A DNA stretch of 64,000 nt from Podocnemis expansa (lineage: Eukaryota > Chordata > Testudines > Podocnemididae), in contig ML681981.1 of the NCBI GenBank assembly GCA_007922195.1, forward strand, positions 10,171,369-10,235,368, read 5' to 3'. Made by a program: the position numbers and the translations under genes. Below are positions 57,370-64,000 of the stretch, piece by piece. Below the pieces are notes generated by a model. The model did not search any database and was not told the origin of the DNA. It worked only from the letters and a program-made list of their open reading frames with translations. The stretch's first letter is position 1; each line of letters begins with the position of its first letter.

Positions 57370-59755
57370 ATCTGGCAGAACAAGTAGAGGGGGAAATGAC
57401 ATCCTTTGGAAATTGGAAGTCAAATTCTAATGAGGAAAATAGAAAGAACTATAAGCTTTGGCAAGTCAAGTTTGAAAACATGCAGGCCAAAAGAGAATTT
57501 AAAGGGGAGCTAACAAAGAACTGAAAATAACAGCAAAAATTTTACCCACAAACCAGTTGCTGCCAAACTGTCGATCAAGCCACTGGATGATCACTCAAAA
57601 AAGGCAAGACCACTTCAGAATAGCTAAATGAAGTCTGCATCAGTCTTCATTGCAGAGGATGTGAGGGAAATTCCCATCCCTGAGCCATTCTTTTTAGCAG
57701 GACCATTTCTGGCTAACCATCAAGGCCACCCCCACCCTTATCCTGCTCTGGGATCTGCTCCAGGCCGCTTGCCAGCAAGTGACAGGAGGCTCAAAGTCAG
57801 AGCTGGCTCCTGCCACTGCCCGCAAGTGGCAGGAAGCTCGGAACCGCCTGCCGCTACTTGCGGCCAGCAGCAGGAGTCAGCTCCGGCTTTGAGCCTCCTG
57901 GTACTTGCCGGCAAACAGCCCAGAACAGGAACCAGCCTCTTCCACTGTGCTGCTGGCCAGGCATGGCAGGAGGGAGATGCAGGGCCCATGCCCTGCTGGC
58001 TTTAGAGTAACGATGCCCCTACTTTTTAGGTGAAAAATGTAAAGAGTTGTTCCAGAGTTACATACCAGTAGAGGAGGTTTGGAAGAAGTTGATAAATTAA
58101 ACAATAATAGTAAGTCACTGGGACCAAATGGTGTTTATCCAAGAATTCTGAAGGACCTCAAAAATGAAACTGCCCAACTACAGACTGTAGTACGTAAACC
58201 ATCACATAAATCAGTCTCTGTACCAAACGGGGAGACGATAGCTAATGTTACATTGATTTTTCTTTTTAAAGGCTTTAGAGGTAATCCTAGTGATTGCAGT
58301 TTGCTAAGCCTAACTTCAATATTTGACAAAATGATTGGAACTATAGTAAAGAACTGAATTATCAGTCACATAGAAGAGTGTGATATGGTGGGAAAGAGTA
58401 AACACTGCTTTGCTGAAGAGAAATCATGGCTAGGTAATCTATTAGAATTCTTTGAGGGAGTCAACAAGGGTGATTCAGTTCATGCTAATGTACTTAGACT
58501 TTCAGAAAACCTTTGACAAAGTCTCAAATGGAGTAAAGTAAGGAATCATGGGATAGTAGGAAGGTTATCTCACAGATCAATAACTGGTTAAAAGGTAAGA
58601 AGCAAAGGGTAGGAATAGATCATCAGTTTTCACAATGGAGAGATGTAAATAGCAGGGTCTTCCAAGTTTCTGTATGGGATCTATGCTAGTCAACATATTC
58701 AGAAGTGATCTGGAAAAGGATATGAAGAGTGAGTAGTAAAACTAGTAGATGATACAAAATTACTCAAGATAGTTAAGCCTAAACCTGACTACAAAGAGCT
58801 ATAACAGGATCTCACAAAACAGGGTAACTGGGCAACAGAATAGCAAATGAAATTCAGGGATGATAAATGCAAAGTAATGCACATTAGAAAATACCGACTG
58901 TACTTAAAAAACTGATGGGGTTGGAATAAGCTGTTAATTGCTTAAGAAAGATCTTGGAATCATTGTGGACAGTCCACTGAAAACATCTCCAGAATGTATA
59001 GTAGTGATCAAAAAAGCTAACAATGTTAAGAACCGTTAGGAGAGGGATAGTTAATAAGACAAAATATCATAATGCTACTGTATAAATCTGTGGTATGCCC
59101 ACAGCTTGCATACCATGTGCAGTTTTGGTTGGTTTTCTCAAATAAGATTTATTAGAAAAGTAACGGAGAAGGGAAGCAACAATGATTAGGGGTCTGGACA
59201 GCTTCCATGTATAGAGAAATTTAAATATGTGGAACTGTTCATCTTGGAAAAGAGACTACTAAAGAGAAGGTGATATGACAGAAATCTATAAAATCATGAA
59301 TGGTATGAAGAAAGCAAATAAGAAAGTGCTGTTTATACAACACAAAAATCAAGGGTCACCCAATGAAATTAATAAACAGCAGGTTTAAAATATACATAAG
59401 GAAGTACTTCATACAACTCACAGTCAACCTCCACATATCATTGCTTGGGTATGTTCTGAAGGCCAGAAGTATAACTGGGTTTAGAAAAACAAAAAGAATT
59501 AGGTAAGTTAATGGAGAATAGCTCATCCATGGCAATTAGTCAAGATGAACAGGGATGCAACCCCATGCTCTGGGTATTCCTGAACCTCTGACTGCCAGGG
59601 ACTAGCCCTGGACAACAGTGGCTGGGTCATTCAATTATTCTCCTATGCTGTTCATTCCCTTTGAAGTTTCTTGCGCTGGCCACTGCTGGAAGACAGAATA
59701 CCGGGCTAGTTGAACCATTAGTCTGGTGTACTATGCCTGTCCTAAAAAATGGTCC
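57370..59755 (+). pseudogene. Degraded CR1 LINE, RT region to 3' tail
   Basis: A frame at 58079-58357 reads KSLGPNGVYPRILKDL and, later, ANVTLIFLFKGFRGNP and LSLTSIFDKMIGTIV, the CR1 RT palm region (compare the general pattern GPDGIHPRVLKEL and NVTPIFKKG). Further on, broken frames give SNLIEFFEGVN-like and DLEKD-like pieces. The 3' end at 59640-59755 (ggccactgctggaagacaga, ccattagtctggtgtactat) is the usual CR1 tail. Many stops and frameshifts. A hAT element interrupts the 5' part. Confidence 0.8.
57698..58021. mobile_element. GC-rich hAT-type MITE inserted in CR1
   Basis: 324 bases, left end caggaccatttctggc, right end gagtaacgatgccccta, target duplication ctttttag at 57690-57697 and 58022-58029. 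Ends and composition resemble the element at 38305-38625. Confidence 0.82.
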
Positions 59756-61202
59756 CAGTGAGAAACAGGTATAAATATAGTTTCTTCATGCAATAACTGA
59801 ACAGGTGACTTCATCTAGATTTTTAATTATATATTGCATCTACTGGGTAAAATGTTAGTGTCACTTAAAATGGAAGGTACTAATGAATAGTGGTAGTGTC
59901 ATCTGTTTCATTTGAACTCATTGCTATTTATTCTAGTTGTTTGGCTGAGATTAGAAAATTTCTTTTATTAGGCAAAATTTTCCAAACATCAGAAGTCAAC
60001 CTTTCTTTTTGTGACAGTGATTGCATACCATTCATCAACTTTCTTTCACTTCAGATCTTCTTTCTTTTATTTAATCAGGTAATTTTCCAAGTCATAATCT
60101 AGTTAGATAGTATTGTCCTATTTGCCCATCACTCTGAATCAGATGAATATGTTGTTATAAAGGTTCAGCTAAATGCACAGGGATTTAGTTGTGAGACTCC
60201 CATTAATGCTAATGAGTTAAATCTTTATGCATTTGTAAAAAAAACATGCCCTTTAGAAATAGGGGTTTTTCCTCAAGTGTAACTTCTAGTAAATGTTTCT
60301 CATTAAAAGTGAACCTATTTTCCAATCAGTTTTTTGATATATTGGCTCTGAGCTATGTGTTTGCTGATCTTGCTCGCTCTGCTCATGGTTGTTCTGGTTA
60401 CTGCTTCTGTGAACTTGTCCCACTTAAAATAAAACTAGGTCATCAGTGATTAGCTTTGGACCCAAACACTAAAGTCACCACTTTGAAAAGCTGTGACACA
60501 CTTCATGCTTTAATGTCCTTATTTCCTAATGAATGTCTCAGCAGATCTCCTTTAGTGATTCTCTTTGGTTTGCAAGTTTTAATTTTATGTATCAGATGTA
60601 ATTACTGTTTCTACTGCAATGAATTACTTTCCTCTAGCCTAATTGCACTTGTACTGTTTCCGTTTTAATAATTAAATGTAAAAATGTGTTCTAACTTCAA
60701 TATTTTCATATTTTTCTTATTCTGTGACTTGTTTAGCTCTACCACACTGCTTTTGGGAAGCGTATGCTATAGCCACGTTATATACAATATATTTTTGAAG
60801 GTCATGTCACATTTTTAATTTCCTATTTGGCCTGTAACTGTGACATTTGACTATCTTATGGAACAATTCTATGGTTTTTTATAGGAAATGGTCATCTTTC
60901 TATAGGCTTGTTTGGACTCTATTGAACTCTATGGGTTTAATCTTTATTAAGGTCTATAAGACTTTTCCATGAGCATTCTTGGCAAACAGCTTCTTTTTAG
61001 GACAGTCGTCCTAAAGGGCCTTGCCATTCAGTCTTCTTTCTTGGTCCTTAACTCATCTGGGGATTCGTGCCTCCATTCTCTTCAGGTATGTGGAGAAAGA
61101 GCTACTACTGTTGTCTTATTTGCCTTGATTTTTATGGTGGGTGAGTGTGATTGGACTTCACCTCAAGGAGGAGCTGGTGTTTGAATACATGCACACACCG
61201 TG

Positions 61203-61400
61203 AAACCAAGCAAGGAGTCCTGTGGCATTTAAAGACTAACAAATTTATTTATCACATGAGCTTTTGTTGGTGAAAATCCCATCTAACAAAGTGGGATTTT
61301 CTCATCCAAAAGCTCATGTGATAAATTTGTTAGTCTTTAAGTGCCACAGGACTTCTTGCTTGTTTTGCTTAACTAGATTAATACGGCCATGCCTTTGAAA
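61203..61400. mobile_element. Penelope-like element tails, near-perfect inverted pair
   Basis: Left arm (minus) gcaaggagtcctgtggcatt taaagactaacaaatttatt, right arm (plus) aaatttgttagtctttaagt gccacaggacttcttgcttg and terminus attaatacggccatgccttt. The arms meet around 61283 with almost no spacer. The inverted repeat is about 75 bases per arm. Confidence 0.8.
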
Positions 61401-62339
61401 CAATGAAATCAGATTCCCTTCATGATCCAAGTGATGATAGAATAGAGCCAGGTTAAGCATCTAGCAACAAAAACAACATGTAAAACAAACAAACAAAATA
61501 ATGCAGTAAATAAGAAATGCTACACTCACCATGTTCTAACCACATAAAAAATAACAGTTAAGAATCTGAACAGATGTATGTTGAGCTATATAACTGCTTT
61601 AAATAAATGTGAATAGATATGGTCTATCCTCCTGGTTAGCAGACAGAAGTACCATATTCAGTGCAAAAGCTGTATGTAGTTGCAAATCAGCATGTTTTAA
61701 TGTGAATAACTAAAAAGTACAAATGTAAAACTCGATGCAGTTGATTATTTAAATCAAGTTTTTCTGTTACATTTTAAATTCTCATTAAAATCATTTATTT
61801 AAATCACTTTGATTCAAATAAATCCACCCTCGGTTAGAGCCAAAATTTTGCCCAAAATGCTTTATCTTTTTGTAATTATACATTTTTTTTTTGCTCAATG
61901 ATTCTCCCCAGTCCTTTAAACCTAGCTTGAAGATGGAATGATTTTCTTTTTGCTAATAAAGTTCTATTTCACATATTTGAATAGCTAACCTATTTTTTAA
62001 TAGCTAACCTTATTTTAAACCCAAAATCCTAACTCTGGTACTGCACTAGGGTGCATCTTGCCCTTTTATTTTTCTGTCTCTGATTTCATATAATATGCCA
62101 TACTAGAATCCTGGATTTCTGAAACATCAACTGAACCTTTCATTTGTGTGTGACAGGTATTGGCATTAAATATCTGAATATATATTTATACGAAAAATGG
62201 CCCATCATACTTTGTAATATGTATTTTGTAATTTCTGAACTCTTGTTTATAACCACAATTCTCTGGCTGCCTCCTGAGCACATCATGTAAAGACAAATCT
62301 AGGTTTAAATGCACTGCTGTAGCACTTTGATGAAGATGC

Positions 62340-62530
62340 TACTACAGTGGAAGGAGAACTATTCCATCAGCATAGTTAATCCAGCTCTGTGAAAGGTGGT
62401 GACTATGTCTGTGGATTAGGTCATCTCAACAGCATAGCTCTGACTACACTATGGGTTAGGTCTGTATGACTGTGTCACTCAGGGATGTGGATTTTTCACA
62501 TCCCTGAGCAATATACTTATACCAAAATAA
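62340..62530. mobile_element. TIR element (same family as 54209), reverse orientation
   Basis: Reading the minus strand gives aagtatattgctcagggatg tgaaaaatccacatccctga gtgacacagtcatacagacc, the interior of the same family as at 54209. The inner gggatgtg...cacatccc forms a perfect hairpin stem. Confidence 0.6.
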
Positions 62531-63959
62531 GTTGATAGTTTAGTTCTGGTTTTAGTATGGTAGATATTTTTTGTTAATAAATTTGCAGAATCCAAAGTCC
62601 AACAATACCTGTGGAAGTCTTCAAGTATTCTATTTAACCAGTATTTAAAATACATGCAAGTTAATAAGCTCCTAATTCTACAATTATTCCTACTGCTTTG
62701 AAGTTCTTAAATGCAAGATCTTTGCACACCATGAAAGATACCAAGATCACAAAAGAATGTTTTTGAAGAAACATGAACATGTTTGTACTTAAATGTATAA
62801 TAATTAAATGACACATTTTTATTAATTTATAAAACCTCTCTAGACAGTGTGGAGAATGTATCTATAATGGCCCTCCTCATCTTATTCTAAAGAGCTTTCT
62901 AGTGTTTCATTCTCCACCGGTAGCATGAAAAATTTCAGGTATCCTTGGAGCTATGCTCTGACAATGCAAGTACAATTTAGTACTTTTGAGTTCTCTAAGT
63001 CAAACCAACATTGTCTTCCTGAAGCACATAATGCCTGATTAGGAAGGGTCAAGTGGTTAATAGTGTAATCCTTTGGGGCATGTCTTGGCATCAAAACTTT
63101 CTGCTTCTGATTTTGAATGGCTTCTGAATTATGTGCTTAGATTCAGATATATCCTCTCAAGAAAAGCAGGATTAATGCACTTGTAATTAAGCTTCACTCT
63201 CAGAAATCTGAAAAATAATAGCCTGAAAGAATCTCTCATTTCTCATAGTTAGGCAAAAGAATGTGGTCCTTAATTCAATCTGTTAGCACTTTTATTTAAA
63301 CTATAATTTTTTTCACCCAAAGAAGAATACAGGTTATTGCATTCTCAGAAATGCTAAATCTTACCAATATGTTTTATTAAATATTTAAATTAATTTATGT
63401 ACTTACCATAAAATTTCCTTTTTAAATACAATTTTGAAATGAGATAGCATCTTAAAGAGAAACCCTGTGTTTTAATTGTTAAACAAATTTGTCTATTCCT
63501 ATTTTTAAAACTATTCCTATTTTAAACTAACACACATTCTGATAAAAATTGCAACTTTCAGTTGTGCTCTTTCACATCACTTCTTAAAATACATAGCTAT
63601 CATGTTTTATTAATAATCTGAGATATTCCTACCATTACTATAGGACAACATGGAGTTTTTCCAGAGCCCCCTTTGATGCCTCTGGTCAGTAACATATCAT
63701 TCTAGGACTCCAGTACTATACTCTTTGCTGCAGTTTGGTCCTAAACCAAACTCCAATGAATCCTAAGGAAAGAAAAGACTTCCACTGATTTCAAGGAGGG
63801 TTGGAGTCTATCATATAAGCAGATGTCATATATGGGTCCCACTTGTTGGTTTGAAAAAGCCAAGTTTGGTAAGAGCTTCTGTGTGGTGCCACTTCCTCCC
63901 TTCCTCCAATTCAGGTACCATTTGGCTTAATTCAAAGGAGCCTTACAAATGCTTTATAT

Positions 63960-64000
63960 CAGGGGTCTCAAACTCAAATAACCATAAGGGCCGCATGAGG
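63960..64000. mobile_element. hAT-type MITE, family A, cut by window end
   Basis: The last 41 bases start with caggggtctcaaac followed by the left interior of the 51360 copy (tcaaataaccataaggg). The rest is outside the window. Confidence 0.8.

Larger units (their letters stand above)
53624..64000 (+). other. KNDC1 intron, 3' part (over 10 kb)
   Basis: No further KNDC1 exon is visible: the sequence following KRV in the mammalian protein, a coiled segment and RasGEF_N, was looked for without success. The intron carries TIR elements, a CR1 copy and a Penelope pair. 53624-54208, 54499-55392, 56489-57057, 59761-61202 and 61401-62339 and 62531-63959 show AT-rich sequence without named features. 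Confidence 0.8.

Noticed and set aside
53624..64000. Further KNDC1 exons (coiled segment, RasGEF_N)
   Set aside because: I looked for coding sequence continuing from KRV and for RasGEF motifs between good splice sites and found none; the open frames there are in CR1 or AT-rich intron sequence.

Overview
The window is a vertebrate genomic segment: AT-rich introns, GT-AG splice sites, short spliced exons and dense transposon debris. It carries the middle of one gene on the + strand, KNDC1 (kinase non-catalytic C-lobe domain containing 1, also called v-KIND), a brain Ras guanine-nucleotide exchange factor. The repeats point to a non-avian sauropsid, most likely a turtle (a crocodilian is not excluded): CR1 LINEs with typical sauropsid 3' tails, many copies of a Penelope-like element 3' end, and many non-autonomous hAT transposons with 8-bp target duplications.

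Fourteen exons between 19087 and 53623 can be read. Their phases join without a break into 3507 coding bases (1169 codons): the C-terminal part of the first KIND domain, a long poorly conserved linker, the complete second KIND domain, a serine-rich linker, a conserved block with no domain name known to me, and an acidic region just before the Ras-GEF module. The 5' exons (N-terminus and first half of KIND1) and the 3' exons (RasGEF_N and RasGEF) lie outside. Positions 1-19086 and 53624-64000 are introns.

Region by region: 1-19086 holds four hAT elements with target duplications from 1266 to 16149, two more terminal-inverted-repeat elements (5953-6633, 12573-13491), an old long repeat cut by three insertions (5882-7705), a LINE tail-like repeat and four Penelope tails. 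19087-21040 holds three exons. 21041-31026 is an intron with a GC-rich nest of hAT elements at 28400-30600. 31027-34870 holds three exons. 34871-42994 carries a degraded minus-strand LINE of I/Jockey type, a LINE endonuclease fragment split by a GC-rich element, and a CR1 tail hit twice by hAT elements at the same site. 42995-46575 is the densest exon cluster. 46576-50352 has a 1.2-kb Penelope-like insertion with GIY-YIG coding sequence and an 11-bp target duplication. 50353-53623 holds the last two exons. 53624-64000 carries a degraded CR1 copy and several TIR elements.

No second cellular gene, tRNA, rRNA or CRISPR array was seen. The most interesting non-gene signals are the Penelope family (its linked 3' tail, inverted pairs and a hammerhead-like core) and the clean target-site record of the hAT insertions. 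Family assignments come from recognition of motifs and remembered consensus sequences; no alignment could be run.
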